The notes: generated by a model not told the origin, from the letters alone. Shown: positions 50,755 to 60,917, counted from the stretch's first letter. The stretch: 64,000 bases of DNA from Caulobacteraceae bacterium (GCA_027489335.1 JAIXZX010000001.1:1-64000), one strand, 5' to 3'. Numbers and translations: made by a program.

Positions 50755-51222
50755 TCAGCCTCGGCGGAGCGCCGCGCCCCAGATGGCCAGATTGAAGGCG
50801 AACTGGCCGGGCTCGGTGGCCTCCACCCTTATGGCGATGGGCACCATGCAGGGGCCGACATGTTCGGGGATCGCGGCGTATTGGGTGACAACGCCGTCCA
50901 TGATCAGAGGCCGGATGATGTTCATGTCGGTGCGATACTTCAGCTCCTCCGCGAAGGGCGGAACATAGACGGTGTTCTCCGGCATGCGGGGGCCGCCGAA
51001 CTCCTCCGGCAGCAGCAGGAGCTCGACCAGCACCCCCTCCTCCACCAGGGCCTTGGCCTTCTCCGGTGAGTCCACATAGGACCAGTCCGGACCGACGGGG
51101 TCCCCCGGGCCGGGCTCATAGCCGGCTTCGCGGAGAAGCTGGTCGGCCAGCGCCTTGGCGTCATGCTCAGCCGGCGCGGCCGGGCCGAACCATCGGCGGA
51201 GTCGTTGAAAAAGATCGTTCAC
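50755..51222 (-). CDS. Conserved-looking hypothetical protein, 155 aa
   Basis: The product MNDLFQRLRRWFGPAAPAEH is followed by DAKALADQLLREAGYEPGPG, WSYVDSPEKAKALVEEGVLV, LLLLPEEFGGPRMPENTVYV and RPLIMDGVVTQYAAIPEHVG. There is no signal peptide or membrane segment. I do not recognise the family. It is GC-rich like the core genome and looks like a real gene with one compact domain (about 30-150). The remnant of the aldo/keto reductase lies just after its stop. Confidence 0.72.
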   Translation of the reverse strand: MNDLFQRLRRWFGPAAPAEHDAKALADQLLREAGYEPGPGDPVGPDWSYVDSPEKAKALVEEGVLVELLLLPEEFGGPRMPENTVYVPPFAEELKYRTDMNIIRPLIMDGVVTQYAAIPEHVGPCMVPIAIRVEATEPGQFAFNLAIWGAALRRG

Positions 51223-51329
51223 GGCTAGCCCCCGGCCGCTGGATCACAGGTCTTTCTAAGCAGCCTCAGCGAAAATTCTGTCGGCGCATATCTAGCGAGA
51301 GCCAAACACTCTCCCCCCCATCACGCCGA

Positions 51330-52058
51330 CTACTTATCGGGGGCGCTTGGCGGGTCGAATAGGTCTGCGCCGCGATCCCTGGACGTGCGCTCCGCCTTCC
51401 CCGTCGCCTTTCGCGCGGCCTTTCGCTCACTATGGAGTTCGAATGCTGCGAGCAAGACGCTTAGGGCTTCTTCGAGTTCCTTCGCCGACACAGTCCCGAG
51501 TTCGTCGCCTTTGATAACGTCGACCTCTCGTCCGGCACGTGGCATCTTCTCCCGCAGATCCACCCACTCTAACGTTGCGTCTTTGAAGTCACCGACAAAG
51601 AAGGTCTGTCGGAGGATCGTATTGAAGATGGCCCGCTGGGCCGGATCGAGGGTGCGGCCTTTCCAGCACTGCGCCCACAGCACCCTAAGACGACCGTCCT
51701 CAACCCAGAAACCTGACGGCCGCACTGGGATGGATACGCCACTGCCGATAGGGAACAGGTACCGTTCGCACTCTCGGAACCAAGGCACCTTCTTCTCAGC
51801 GGCGTAGGGCGCGAATGCGGTTACTAGCCCCTTATTGGGGGCCACATTCTTCTTGTGCTTGTCAGCCTCGATCTGCCGCAATGCCCAGTCTAGCGTTTGG
51901 CCTTCCATCAACGGCTTGAACAGCTTCCGCCCCGGATCGAGGGAGAACGGAATCTGCGCTATGTCGAGCTTCTCCATCTCCAAGACGGTAGCCTCGATCG
52001 TGGGTCTGATCAGCGCCACGGCGTGCTGGACAGATGGGGTTTTGCGCAAATCGGCCAT
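51330..52058 (-). CDS. Candidate toxin partner of a Panacea-domain antitoxin, 242 aa
   Basis: The product begins MADLRKTPSVQHAVALIRPT and includes MEKLDIAQIPFSLDPGRKLF, FWVEDGRLRVLWAQCWKGRT, FNTILRQTFFVGDFKDATLE and a charged tail (ERKAARKATGKAERTSRDRG). No membrane segment and no catalytic motif that I recognise. It is preceded, seven bases away on the same strand, by a Panacea/DUF4065 gene, the usual layout in which the antitoxin is encoded first. The pair is visibly less GC-rich and uses more A/T-ending codons than flanking genes, suggesting transfer. The start ATG 52058 follows an in-frame stop closely; AAGGAGG lies about 15 bases upstream, so translation may be coupled. Toxin function is inference from context only. 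Confidence 0.72.
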   Translation of the reverse strand: MADLRKTPSVQHAVALIRPTIEATVLEMEKLDIAQIPFSLDPGRKLFKPLMEGQTLDWALRQIEADKHKKNVAPNKGLVTAFAPYAAEKKVPWFRECERYLFPIGSGVSIPVRPSGFWVEDGRLRVLWAQCWKGRTLDPAQRAIFNTILRQTFFVGDFKDATLEWVDLREKMPRAGREVDVIKGDELGTVSAKELEEALSVLLAAFELHSERKAARKATGKAERTSRDRGADLFDPPSAPDK

Positions 52059-52064
52059 ATGCGG

Positions 52065-52580
52065 TTACACACGCCTCCTTAGGATTTCGCGGTAGTAAGA
52101 CTCGGTCATCGAGTCTGGAATGACCATTCCAGGCATTGGTCGCCCCTCGGCAGCTGTCCAAACCTGATCCCACGGCGCTCCGGGCTCATGGGTTTTCTGA
52201 ACCAGCCAGTACGCAGACTTCGTTCCGTAGAACTTCGTCATTTGCTCGACGTGCTGGCGCTCTTGCTCGCCAAGAGATACTTCCAGAGGCACGTCCTGCC
52301 CCGTAGATAGATCAATTCGGGTCAGCCGCCCCACGATTGGTCTGTCACCATAGGTCCGAAGCTGTCGATAAACTTGCGGATGGACCGGGCCGTGCTGCCA
52401 AGCTTCGAACGCGGAGTCCACGAGCGGTTCGCCATACTGGGCAAGGTACCAAGCGTGCGCGAAGTAAATGATCTTGTTCAGGGGAAGGTTAGATAGAACC
52501 AAGCCGTTCGCCTCGGCCACGTCGAGGATGGCGTTTGCGATTTCCCTGACGTCTCTGGCCAAAAAAGGTCCTTGGGGCAC
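52065..52580 (-). CDS. Panacea-domain (DUF4065/SocA-like) protein, probable antitoxin
   Basis: The 171-residue product carries the Panacea signature: VREIANAILDVAEANGLVLS, LPLNKIIYFAHAWYLAQYG, LVDSAFEAWQHGPVHPQVYR (the AW-x-x-GPV block) and a C-terminal helix region WLVQKTHEPGAPWDQVW. Panacea proteins are antitoxins for many unrelated toxins, and SocA of Caulobacter is a ClpXP adaptor-type antitoxin from the same family. The start is GTG 52580 with no strong ribosome site. The downstream gene at 52058 would be its toxin. The two together form a less GC-rich island between 51,230 and 52,700. Confidence 0.87.
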   Translation of the reverse strand: MPQGPFLARDVREIANAILDVAEANGLVLSNLPLNKIIYFAHAWYLAQYGEPLVDSAFEAWQHGPVHPQVYRQLRTYGDRPIVGRLTRIDLSTGQDVPLEVSLGEQERQHVEQMTKFYGTKSAYWLVQKTHEPGAPWDQVWTAAEGRPMPGMVIPDSMTESYYREILRRRV

Positions 52581-52783
52581 GGCGGCCGCTGCGAATCTCC
52601 AGATACAACCATAGTCGAGTTCGCGATATGTTCCAACCGTCAGTTCGGTGTGGCCGCTGGTAGAATTGGGAGGCCGTCAACCCGATCGTCCTGCACCACA
52701 CCCGCTAGACGGCTCCCCCGCCCTGCCCCTAACGTCCGCGCCGAACCGCGGCATCATCTGCGGGCGTGAGAACGGGGAAACAC

Positions 52784-53173
52784 ATGTTCAATCACATCAT
52801 GGTCGGGACCAACGATATCGAGCGGTCCAAGGCCTTTTACGACGCCGTGCTGGCGACGCTGGGGGCCGGGCAGCCGATGGCCAATGCGGCCCCCACCGGG
52901 CACAAGCGGCTGTTCTACATCCACAACAGTTCGGTCTTCTGCGTCAGCGAGCCGATCAATGGCGAGCCGGCCACCTTCGGCAATGGCGGCACCATCGGCT
53001 TCAAGTGCGACAGCCCTGAACAGGTGAAGACCTTCCACGACGTGGCCGTGGCCCATGGTGGGGTCTCCATCGAGGACCCGCCGGGCCTGCGCGAGGGCGG
53101 CATGGGCGCCCTGCACCTGGCCTATGTGCGCGACCCCGACGGCAACAAGCTGTGTGCGCTCTACCGCCCGTAA
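52784..53173 (+). CDS. VOC-family (glyoxalase/dioxygenase-like) protein
   Basis: The 129-residue product is a single vicinal-oxygen-chelate domain: MFNHIMVGTNDIERSKAFYD, GTIGFKCDSPEQVKTFHDVA and HLAYVRDPDGNKLCALYRP, with two beta-alpha-beta-beta-beta units. His4 and a Glu/Tyr near the end could bind a metal. Family members act as glyoxalases, fosfomycin- or bleomycin-resistance proteins, or dioxygenases; the role here is unknown. GGGGAAACAC precedes ATG 52784. GTG 52766 is an alternative start. It is convergent with the FAD oxidoreductase gene (28-base gap). Confidence 0.87.
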   Translation: MFNHIMVGTNDIERSKAFYDAVLATLGAGQPMANAAPTGHKRLFYIHNSSVFCVSEPINGEPATFGNGGTIGFKCDSPEQVKTFHDVAVAHGGVSIEDPPGLREGGMGALHLAYVRDPDGNKLCALYRP

Positions 53174-53201
53174 GTCTCTAGGCGCCCCTGGCCGCGTCGT
53201 T

Positions 53202-54140
53202 TCAGGATGCGGCCAGGATGGCTGCGGCCAGGTCATGGCCGGAGCGCCAGGCGGCCTCCACCCGGGCGCCGGCCAGCCAGTCGCCGCAGGCGCCGATCTG
53301 CATTTCCCCCGACCACAGGGGCGCGCCGCCCTGAGCTGTGGTGCGGGCATAGCGCCAGCGGTGGGCCTGGAGCGACAGGGTCTCCGGCAAGGGCTGGCCA
53401 TGGGCCTCGGCCAGCGCCGCCAGCAGGGCCTGCGCCACCTGATCGGCCCCCTCCTCCAGATGCGCCCACGACCAGTCTGGCGAGGCCTGGACGACCCAGG
53501 CCTCCGGTCCTGTGCGGCCAGGCTTGGCGCTGTTGCGGGCGGCCCAGGCCAGCGGGCCGTCCTGGCGCAGGACATCGGCGGGGAGGCTCAAAGGTCCTGC
53601 AAAGGCCGCCATCATGGTCCAGCAGGGTTCGGAGACGATGGCGCCGGCCTGGGCGGCCATGTCAGGCGCGATGGCCGCCAGCAGGACGGCGGCCTGTTCG
53701 CTGGGGGTGGCGACCACCACGGTCTGCGCGCTGAAGGGGGCGAACCCCTCCCCGCTCAGGCGCCAGGCCGCGCCGTCGCGGGCGATCTCGTCCACCCGGG
53801 CCTGCCAGGTGACGTCCAGGGCCTCTGCCATCGCCCGGATGGGGGCGTTCATGCCGGGCACGCCCACCAGAGCCTCAGGGCCTGCGGCCGGCCAGGGCGC
53901 GGCGACGCCGGCCGCCTGCCAGGCGGCCGCGCGGGCGGCGAATTCTGGGTCGCGGACGGTGAAGAACTGGGCCCCGTGGTCGAAGCTCACCTGACCCTGG
54001 GGCGTCTCGATCCTGCGGGTGGACATGCGACCGCCCGGCCCCCGGCCCTTGTCCAGCACCTGGACAGCGTGGCCGGCGTCGCTGAGCGCCTGCGCGCAGG
54101 AGAGGCCGGCCATGCCGGCGCCGATGATGGCGATCTTCAT
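53202..54140 (-). CDS. FAD-dependent amine oxidase-like oxidoreductase (renalase type)
   Basis: The 312-residue protein starts MKIAIIGAGMAGLSCAQALS, the FAD-binding Rossmann loop, followed by VLDKGRGPGGRMSTRR, a segment typical of renalase-like NAD(P)/FAD oxidoreductases. VSFDHGAQFFTV fits the substrate-facing loop, and the C-terminal GDWLAGARVEAAWRSGHDLA is the second FAD contact. The substrate is unknown. It has no export signal. It sits just downstream (16-base gap) of the ABC permease gene on the same strand and may be in its transcript. Confidence 0.87.
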   Translation of the reverse strand: MKIAIIGAGMAGLSCAQALSDAGHAVQVLDKGRGPGGRMSTRRIETPQGQVSFDHGAQFFTVRDPEFAARAAAWQAAGVAAPWPAAGPEALVGVPGMNAPIRAMAEALDVTWQARVDEIARDGAAWRLSGEGFAPFSAQTVVVATPSEQAAVLLAAIAPDMAAQAGAIVSEPCWTMMAAFAGPLSLPADVLRQDGPLAWAARNSAKPGRTGPEAWVVQASPDWSWAHLEEGADQVAQALLAALAEAHGQPLPETLSLQAHRWRYARTTAQGGAPLWSGEMQIGACGDWLAGARVEAAWRSGHDLAAAILAAS

Positions 54141-54156
54141 TAGGTCTCGTCTTTCC

Positions 54157-56669
54157 TCAACCGGCTTCGCGCAGGACGGCGGCGGGACGGCGCGACAGGG
54201 CCGCGAACGCCGCCAGCGCCCCGCCGAGCGCGCCGAGCGCCGTGGTGCCGCCGAGAATGCCTAAGATCACCGGCCAGTCGACGCTCCAGGTCGCATTGAA
54301 CACCTGGGTCACCACAGGCCAGGCGCCGGCCGCGCCCAGGCTTGCGCCGGCCAGCCCAGCGATGACGCCCACCAAGCCGTACTCCACCAGGTAGGCGCTG
54401 ACGATCTGGCCGCGGGTTCCGCCCAGGACCTTGAGCGTGGCGGCCTCCCGGGCGCGGAAGCGGGCGCCGGCCGCAATGGCGCCGATCAGCACCAGGACGC
54501 CGGCCGCCCCGGCCACGGCCGCAGCGCCCCGGATGGCGAGCGCCAGGCGGTCGAACAGGGTGGCGGCCTGTTCCAGCTGGTCGCGGATGCTGATGACATT
54601 GACGCCAGCGAACTCGGCGGCGAGCGCCCCCGTAACGGCGGCCTCCTCCTCGCGGCTGGCCATGGCGATGGCCACGTGCCGGGGGTTTGCGCCCGCGATG
54701 GCGCCGGTGTTGAGGATGACGCCGAAATTGGCCCCGAAGCCGCCCCAGTCCACCTCGCGCAGCACGGCGATCTGGGCGTCGATCTCGCGACCCAGGACCT
54801 GCAGGGTGATCATGTCGCCGACCTTGAGGCCTGCGCCCCGGGCCGCGTCCTGCTCGAAGGCCACCAAGGGTGGGCCGGCATAGTCGGGCGTCCACCAGGC
54901 GCCGGCCGTGACCTTGGCTTCCTCCGGCGCCCCGTCCAGGGCCGACATGGTCAGGTCCTCGTCAAAGGCCCAGCGTTCGCCCCGCTCGATGGCCTCGATG
55001 TCCACCGGCTGGCCTTTCAGGCGGGTGATGCGGCCGGTGATCAGCGGCAGGCGGTTGTAGCGGTCAATCCCGGGCTCGCTCAGGGCCTCATTGATCACGG
55101 CGTCAAAGGCCGCGACCCGCTCACCGGGGATTTCGGTAAAGACCAGGGAGGGCGCGGTGCGCGGCGCCACCACGCTGACCTGGGCCAGCAGGCTCGACTG
55201 GATGAGCACAATGGCCGACAGCAGCGCGACGCCCAGCCCAATGGCGGGGGTCGCCGTGCGGGCGGCCGACCGGGGGCCAGCCAGATTGGCGAGGCCCAGA
55301 CGCACCGATCCACGGGCGAACCTGCGCACTCGTCCAGCCCCCCAGGCTGCGGCCAGGCCCAGCAGGCTAAGCGCGAGGAAGGCGCCCGCCGCCCCGCCGA
55401 TTAGGCCGGCGGCGGCCCAGCGGCTGGGGGCGGTGAGGATGGCCAGGCCTGCGAGGCCGAGCGCCGCGGCCACCGCAAGAGCTGTCTCGAGGCTGAGCGT
55501 CGGGCGGCCTGACATCTCCTTGCGAAACAGGGACGAGGGCGGCGTGGTCCGGGCTCTGGCCAGCGGCCAAAGCGAGAAGGCGGCCGCAGCCAGCACCCCG
55601 AAGGCTGCGGCCCGGACCAGAGGCTCGGGATAGACGGCGAACAGGGCCGGCACTGGTAGTTGCTCGGCCGCCAAAGCCCCGATGATCAACGGCGTCACCG
55701 CGCCGATGGCGAGGCCTATGCCCACCCCCAGCAGGGCGAGCACGCCGATCTGGATCAGATAGATGTCGCGGATCAGCACCCCTGACGCTCCAAGGGCCTT
55801 AAGCGTGGCGATGGAGGCCTTGCGGCCCTCCAGATAGGACGACACCGCCCCGCCCACGCCCAGACCGCCGGCCACCAGGGAGGCCAGGCCGATGAAGCCC
55901 AGGAAATATTCCAGCTGGTCAATCAGCCGGCCGGCGCCGGCGGCGGCTTCGGAGCGGTCCCGGGCCTCGAAGATGGCGTCGGGGAAGGTCTCCCGGACCT
56001 CTTCGATCACCGCCTTGGGGTCGGCCTCGGCCGGCAGCACGACCCGCACCGCCTCGCCAAACAGTCCCCCGGCGCCCAGCAGGCCCGCGGCCTCCACCGC
56101 GGTCACATCGGTCAGCACCCGGGGACCGAGCGCAAAGCCCCGGCCGATCCGGTCGGGCTCGGAGATCAGCACCGCGCCGACCCGCAGCGTCTGGCCGCCG
56201 ACAGCGAAGGTGTCGCCGAGCTTCAGATCCAGCCGGTCGAGCAGGGCCTGCTCCACCGCAGCGCCCGGAACGCCGCCTGTGGGCGCCAGCGCGGCGGCGA
56301 GGCTGGCGGCGCCCTCAAGCTGGACCACGCCCACCAGGGGATAGGTGTCGGCCACGCCGCGCACGTCCACCAGCCGGCGCTGGCCGCTCGGGGTCTGCGC
56401 CATGGCGTTGGCGCGGACCGAATAGGCGCTGGGGCCCAGGGCCTCGAACACCGCCCGTTCTTGCGGCGTGAAGCGGCGCTGATCGATGCTGAACACCACA
56501 TCGCCGCCGAGGATTTCCCGGGCCTGACTGGCCAGACCCTGGCGGAAGGCCTCGGCCGTGGAGCCCGCCGCGGCGATGGCCGCGACGCCGAGCGCAAGGC
56601 AGGCGAGAAAGATGCGGAAACCCGCGACCCCGCTTCTCAGCTCCCGCCCGGCGAACCGCAGGGCGAGCC

Positions 56670-56673
<4 letters not shown>
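54157..56673 (-). CDS. ABC transporter permease, FtsX/MacB-like (YbbP type)
   Basis: The 838-residue protein has a first membrane segment near residues 20-40 (FRIFLACLALGVAAIAAAGS). A large periplasmic domain follows, then three membrane segments at about 250-400 (LASLVAGGLGVGGAVSSYLE, IGVLALLGVGIGLAIGAV) as one FtsX unit. Three more lie near the middle and a second FtsX unit is at the C-terminus (about 690-835). This duplicated design is that of YbbP/LolCE-like permeases that extract or export hydrophobic molecules. In E. coli ybbP is next to ybbA and tesA, and the same arrangement appears here. Its start overlaps the stop of the ATPase gene by four bases. Confidence 0.92.
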
Positions 56674-57377
<704 letters not shown>

Positions 57378-57443
57378 GGGGCTCCCGAGGGCGGTTTGGG
57401 CGTTTCATGGCCGCCCGGCCGACCTATATGGGGAAGCACAGCC

Positions 57444-58145
57444 ATGATCGCACCCCAATCCTTGCTCTCCCGCCGCACCCTTCTGCTCAGCGCCCTGGCC
57501 CTGGGCGCCAGCGCCTGCAGCCGGGAGGCCGACGCCCCGGCTTCAGCCGCCGCCGATGAGGCTGCGCCCCCGCCGCCGCCGCTGGCCCCCGGCGACCTGC
57601 CGGTGGTCGCCCTGCTGGGAGACTCCATCACCGCCGGCTACGGCCTGCCGGCGAAGGACGCCCTGCCCGCCCAGCTGGAGGCGGCCCTGGCGGCGGCCGG
57701 GACGCCTGCGCGGGTGCGGGCCGCCGGCGTGTCCGGCGACACCACGGCCGGCGCGCTGGCCCGGGTGGACTTCAGCATCCAGGACGACACCGACCTGTGC
57801 GTCGTGGCGCTGGGCGGCAACGACCTGCTGCAGGGGATCGAGCCGGCGACCATGCGGGCCAATCTGGAGGGGATCATCACCCGGCTGAAGGCCCGCAACA
57901 TCCCGGTCCTGCTGGCCGGCATGCAGGCGCCCCCCAGCTACGGCGCCTACGCCACCGACTTCGCCGCGGTGTTCGAAGGTCTCGCCCGCGACCACGACGT
58001 CGCCCTCTATCCCTTCCTGCTGGACGGCGTCGCCCTCGACCCCGCCCTCAACCAGGACGACGGCATCCACCCCAATGCGGCGGGCGTAAAGATCATCGCC
58101 CAGCGCCTCGCCCCGGCGGTCGCGGGGGCGTTGGCGGAGGGTTAG
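57444..58145 (+). CDS. tesA: Arylesterase/lysophospholipase TesA (SGNH hydrolase), lipoprotein
   Basis: The 233-residue product has the SGNH blocks: block I LLGDSITAGYGLP with nucleophile Ser, block III VALGGNDLLQG, block V DGIHPNAAG with catalytic Asp and His. These match the TesA/thioesterase I family, which cleaves acyl esters and thioesters. The N-terminus MIAPQSLLSRRTLLLSALAL shows a twin-arginine pattern (SRRTLLL) and a lipobox LGASAC, so it is probably exported and lipid-anchored. An Ala/Pro-rich linker follows. ATG 57444 is used. The divergent neighbour is the ABC ATPase, the same pairing as tesA-ybbA in E. coli. Confidence 0.93.
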   Translation: MIAPQSLLSRRTLLLSALALGASACSREADAPASAAADEAAPPPPPLAPGDLPVVALLGDSITAGYGLPAKDALPAQLEAALAAAGTPARVRAAGVSGDTTAGALARVDFSIQDDTDLCVVALGGNDLLQGIEPATMRANLEGIITRLKARNIPVLLAGMQAPPSYGAYATDFAAVFEGLARDHDVALYPFLLDGVALDPALNQDDGIHPNAAGVKIIAQRLAPAVAGALAEG

Positions 58146-58176
58146 GGGAGAAAAGTTCTCTCCTTGTTCTTTTTTT
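58145..58176 (+). terminator. Rho-independent terminator after tesA
   Basis: GGGGAGAA (58145-58152) pairs with TTCTCTCC (58156-58163), allowing one G.T pair, around a three-base loop. A T-rich run follows at 58164-58176. The first base of the stem is the last base of the tesA stop codon. Confidence 0.85.
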
Positions 58177-58258
58177 ACTCCCGTCGCTGTGCAATGCTTT
58201 TCAAGCTCTGCCGGGTGGGCGAGCCGCATGGGGATCAGCGGAAGAGGGGAGGGCGCAG

Positions 58259-58681
58259 GTGAAGATCAGGCCGCAAGCCGAGTTCGAGACCTCCCTGCCG
58301 TACGATGCTGTCGATGGCGATGAGGACAATGACTTTGATCAAATCGATCCTGGAGGCCGCAATATTGCTGAGGCCGTGGGTGAATTGCTCAGGCCGCTAG
58401 GCTATGATGTATCAGCGCCTATTCACGAAGATGATCACGGATGGCGATTAGATATCGCCTCTGGAAAGAGAAGATTCTGGCTGCTTATCAACCGGGTGAT
58501 TGGAGAGAAACCTTACCTCATGGCGGATGAATCTCGAAATTTCTGGCATCCACCTCATTTCGAAGATTTTCTGACGCAGTTGAACACCGCCATGAGCAGC
58601 GACCCGCGCTTCAGCAACGTCCTTTGGTACAAGGACTGGAAAGACCGAACACGGACCTCAACGCCCGTCATCCACAGATGA
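58259..58681 (+). CDS. Hypothetical cytoplasmic protein, 140 aa, low-GC orphan
   Basis: A GTG start at 58259 has GGGAGG six bases upstream. The product includes MKIRPQAEFETSLPYDAVDG, a DEDNDFDQID acidic patch, VGELLRPLGYDVSAPIHEDD, GWRLDIASGKRRFWLLINRV and HPPHFEDFLTQLNTAMSS, ending KDRTRTSTPVIHR. It is a compact, soluble, acid-rich alpha/beta protein I do not recognise. The base composition is clearly lower in GC than the neighbours on both sides (many A/T third positions, e.g. GATTAGATATC), which suggests recent acquisition. Size and acidity would suit an immunity or anti-restriction protein, but no partner is next to it. Confidence 0.72.
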   Translation: MKIRPQAEFETSLPYDAVDGDEDNDFDQIDPGGRNIAEAVGELLRPLGYDVSAPIHEDDHGWRLDIASGKRRFWLLINRVIGEKPYLMADESRNFWHPPHFEDFLTQLNTAMSSDPRFSNVLWYKDWKDRTRTSTPVIHR

Positions 58682-58788
58682 TGTTCTTCGCCTCAACCAG
58701 CCCCGAGCTATGCCTCTTGAAAATGCTGTGACGCCCCGTCCGTGAGCAGGGTGTTGCCAAGGCGCCGAATGGCCGCCCTACTGTCTCC

Positions 58789-59631
58789 ATGAGCGAAGAC
58801 AGCATCCGAGACCGTTCCCGCCGCACCCTTGAGCGCGCCCAGGCCCGTTATGAGGCCGATCCCTCCCTGGCCAACACCGTCTGGTATGGGCGGGTGCTGG
58901 GGTTCCGCTACCGGATCGAGGAGGCCATCGCGGTGTTCAGCGAGGGCCTGGAGCGGTTTCCGGACTCCTTTGAACTGCTGCGCCAGCGGGGTCATCGCTA
59001 TCTGTCGACCCGCCGATTCGCCGAGGGTAAGGCCGACCTCGCCCGGGCCGCAGACCTGATCGAGGGCATGGCCGAGTGGATCGAGCCCGACGGCCAAGAC
59101 AACGAACTGCCCGTGCCGCCCACCAGCATCCAGTTCAACACCTGGTACCATCTGGCGCTCGCCCACTATCTGCTGCGGGAGTGGGACGAGGCCGAAGCCG
59201 CCTATCGCCAGTGCATCAAGTGGGTGCGCGAGGATGATTATGACGGCCTGACCGCCTGCCACGACTGGCTCTACATGACCCTGCGCCGCAAGGGCGACGA
59301 GGCCGCCGCCACCGCGGTGCTGGCCGCCATCCCGGAAGGGCTGGCCGACGAGGCCTTCGTCGAGGGACCGTCCTATTACCGCCGCCTGCGGATGTACCGC
59401 GGCGAGCTGGCGCCCGAGGACCTGCTGAGCCCCGACAAGGGATCCCAGGTCATCCATGACGTCGAGACGATCTACGCCACCCAGGGCTACGGGGTCGGGA
59501 ACTGGTATCTCTACAATGGCAAGACCGACCGCGCCCGGGCGGTCTTCGAACAGATCCTGCAGGGCCGCAGCCGCTTCGCCTTCGGCTACATCGCCGCCGA
59601 GCTTGACCTGCGCGAGATGGCGGAGGGTTGA
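58789..59631 (+). CDS. Tetratricopeptide-repeat protein, 280 aa
   Basis: Helical repeats with TPR spacing can be seen: VWYGRVLGFRYRIEEAIAVF, LLRQRGHRYLSTRRFAEGKA, WYHLALAHYLLREWDEAEAA, DWLYMTLRRKGDEAAATAVL and NWYLYNGKTDRARAVFEQIL. Such proteins are scaffolds for protein-protein contacts. There is no signal peptide. The function is unknown. ATG 58789 is used. It lies between the low-GC orphan and tRNA-Ser. Confidence 0.85.
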   Translation: MSEDSIRDRSRRTLERAQARYEADPSLANTVWYGRVLGFRYRIEEAIAVFSEGLERFPDSFELLRQRGHRYLSTRRFAEGKADLARAADLIEGMAEWIEPDGQDNELPVPPTSIQFNTWYHLALAHYLLREWDEAEAAYRQCIKWVREDDYDGLTACHDWLYMTLRRKGDEAAATAVLAAIPEGLADEAFVEGPSYYRRLRMYRGELAPEDLLSPDKGSQVIHDVETIYATQGYGVGNWYLYNGKTDRARAVFEQILQGRSRFAFGYIAAELDLREMAEG

Positions 59632-59683
59632 GGATCTGATGTTGGCTGGGGTTCGCCCCCGCCTGCGACCTGGCGCGAGACGG

Positions 59684-59773
59684 TGGCGGTGAGAGAGGGA
59701 TTCGAACCCTCGATAGAGTTTCCCCTATACACGCGTTCCAGGCGTGCGCCTTCAACCACTCGGCCACCTCACC
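59684..59773 (-). tRNA. tRNA-Ser, anticodon GGA
   Basis: On the minus strand, GGTGAGGTGGCCGAGTGG starts the molecule (5' end at 59773). The anticodon arm is CACGC-CTGGAAC-GCGTG with anticodon GGA, reading UCC and UCU. The long variable arm (TATAGGGGAAACTCTAT) is diagnostic of Ser tRNAs, and the T arm reads GAGGGTTCGAATCCCTC. The acceptor ends TCTCACC, discriminator G, and CCA is encoded (59684-59686). Confidence 0.97.
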
Positions 59774-59910
59774 ACACCGGTCGGGGGCGGGCCCCCGGCG
59801 GAAGGGGGTCTATATAGCGAGGTGGGCGCCCGGGGCAAGCGGCCCTGTTCGTCGGGCGTGCGGCGTCCTATCTGTAGGGTCAAATCCATCCCTATCCGTC
59901 CGAGGTCGCC

Positions 59911-60561
59911 ATGTTGTTCCGCAAACCCGCTGAGATGCCGACGGCGCAGACCGCCCTGCCCGGCCGCAGCCAGCCGATCCCCACCGCCAAGACCCATTTC
60001 GTCAACGGCCAGCCCCTGCAGGGTCCCTATCCGGAAGGGTCGGAGACCGCCGTTTTCGCCATGGGCTGCTTCTGGGGTGTCGAGCGCCTGTTCTGGCAGA
60101 TCCCCGGCGTGCATGTGACGGCCGTGGGCTATGTGAACGGCTTCACCCCCAATCCGACCTATGAAGAGGTGTGCAGCGGCCACACAGGCCACACCGAGGC
60201 GGTGCTGGTGGTCTATGACCCGAAAGCTGTGACCTATGAGCAGCTGCTCAAGGTGTTCTGGGAAGGCCACGATCCGACCCAGGGCATGCGCCAGGGCGGC
60301 GATGTCGGCACCCAGTACCGCTCAGGCATCTATGTGGCCAACGAGGCTCAGGGTTCGGCGGCGGCGGCCAGCAAGGGCGTCTACCAGCAGGCCCTGTCGG
60401 CCAAGGGCCTGGGCCCCATCACCAGCGAGATCGTCGAGACCGGGCCCTTCTATTTCGCCGAGGACTATCACCAGCAGTACCTGGCCAAGAATCCCGGCGG
60501 CTATTGCGGCATCGGCGGTACGGGCGTGACCTGCCCCATCGGGACCGGCGTCGAGGCGTGA
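59911..60561 (+). CDS. msrA: Peptide methionine (S)-S-oxide reductase MsrA
   Basis: MsrA repairs methionine sulfoxide (S epimer) in proteins and free methionine using thioredoxin. The catalytic motif is GCFWG (within [20 protein letters not shown]), and [24 protein letters not shown] and [13 protein letters not shown] are the family signatures. The C-terminal [15 protein letters not shown] supplies resolving Cys residues. The 216-residue length includes an N-terminal extension of about 45 residues ([15 protein letters not shown]...), usual for alphaproteobacterial forms. Its stop overlaps the next start by four bases (GTGA, 60558). Confidence 0.96.
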   Translation: MLFRKPAEMPTAQTALPGRSQPIPTAKTHFVNGQPLQGPYPEGSETAVFAMGCFWGVERLFWQIPGVHVTAVGYVNGFTPNPTYEEVCSGHTGHTEAVLVVYDPKAVTYEQLLKVFWEGHDPTQGMRQGGDVGTQYRSGIYVANEAQGSAAAASKGVYQQALSAKGLGPITSEIVETGPFYFAEDYHQQYLAKNPGGYCGIGGTGVTCPIGTGVEA

Positions 60562-60917
60562 GCCTGGGGGCGGCAGGCGAAGAGATCCTGGCCCAGGCGC
60601 TGGCCCTGCCCGGCGCCACCTTGAGCATCCAGTGGGGCGACGCCCGGGTGGCCAAGGTGGGTGGCAAGGTCTTCGCCATCCTGTCCCTGGACGGTGGCCT
60701 GTCGTTCAAGGCCTCGGACATCGCCTATGAGGCCCTGGTGGAGAGCGGTCGGGCCCGGCCAGCGCCCTATCTGGCGCGGGCGAAATGGGTGCGGTTCGAT
60801 GATCTCTCATTCCTGGAGCCGCAGGAGACCGCCGACTGGCTGGCCCAGGCCCACGCCCTGGTGAGCGCCAAACTCACCCGGGCGCAGCGACGGGACCTCG
60901 GCCTCACTCAAGCTTGA
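60558..60917 (+). CDS. MmcQ/YjbR family protein
   Basis: The 119-residue product starts at GTG 60558, overlapping the msrA stop. It has the compact CyaY-like fold segments of the YjbR family: [52 protein letters not shown], and [20 protein letters not shown], with a helical end. Family members bind DNA or are of unknown function. Its translation is coupled to msrA. Confidence 0.85.
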   Translation: MSLGAAGEEILAQALALPGATLSIQWGDARVAKVGGKVFAILSLDGGLSFKASDIAYEALVESGRARPAPYLARAKWVRFDDLSFLEPQETADWLAQAHALVSAKLTRAQRRDLGLTQA

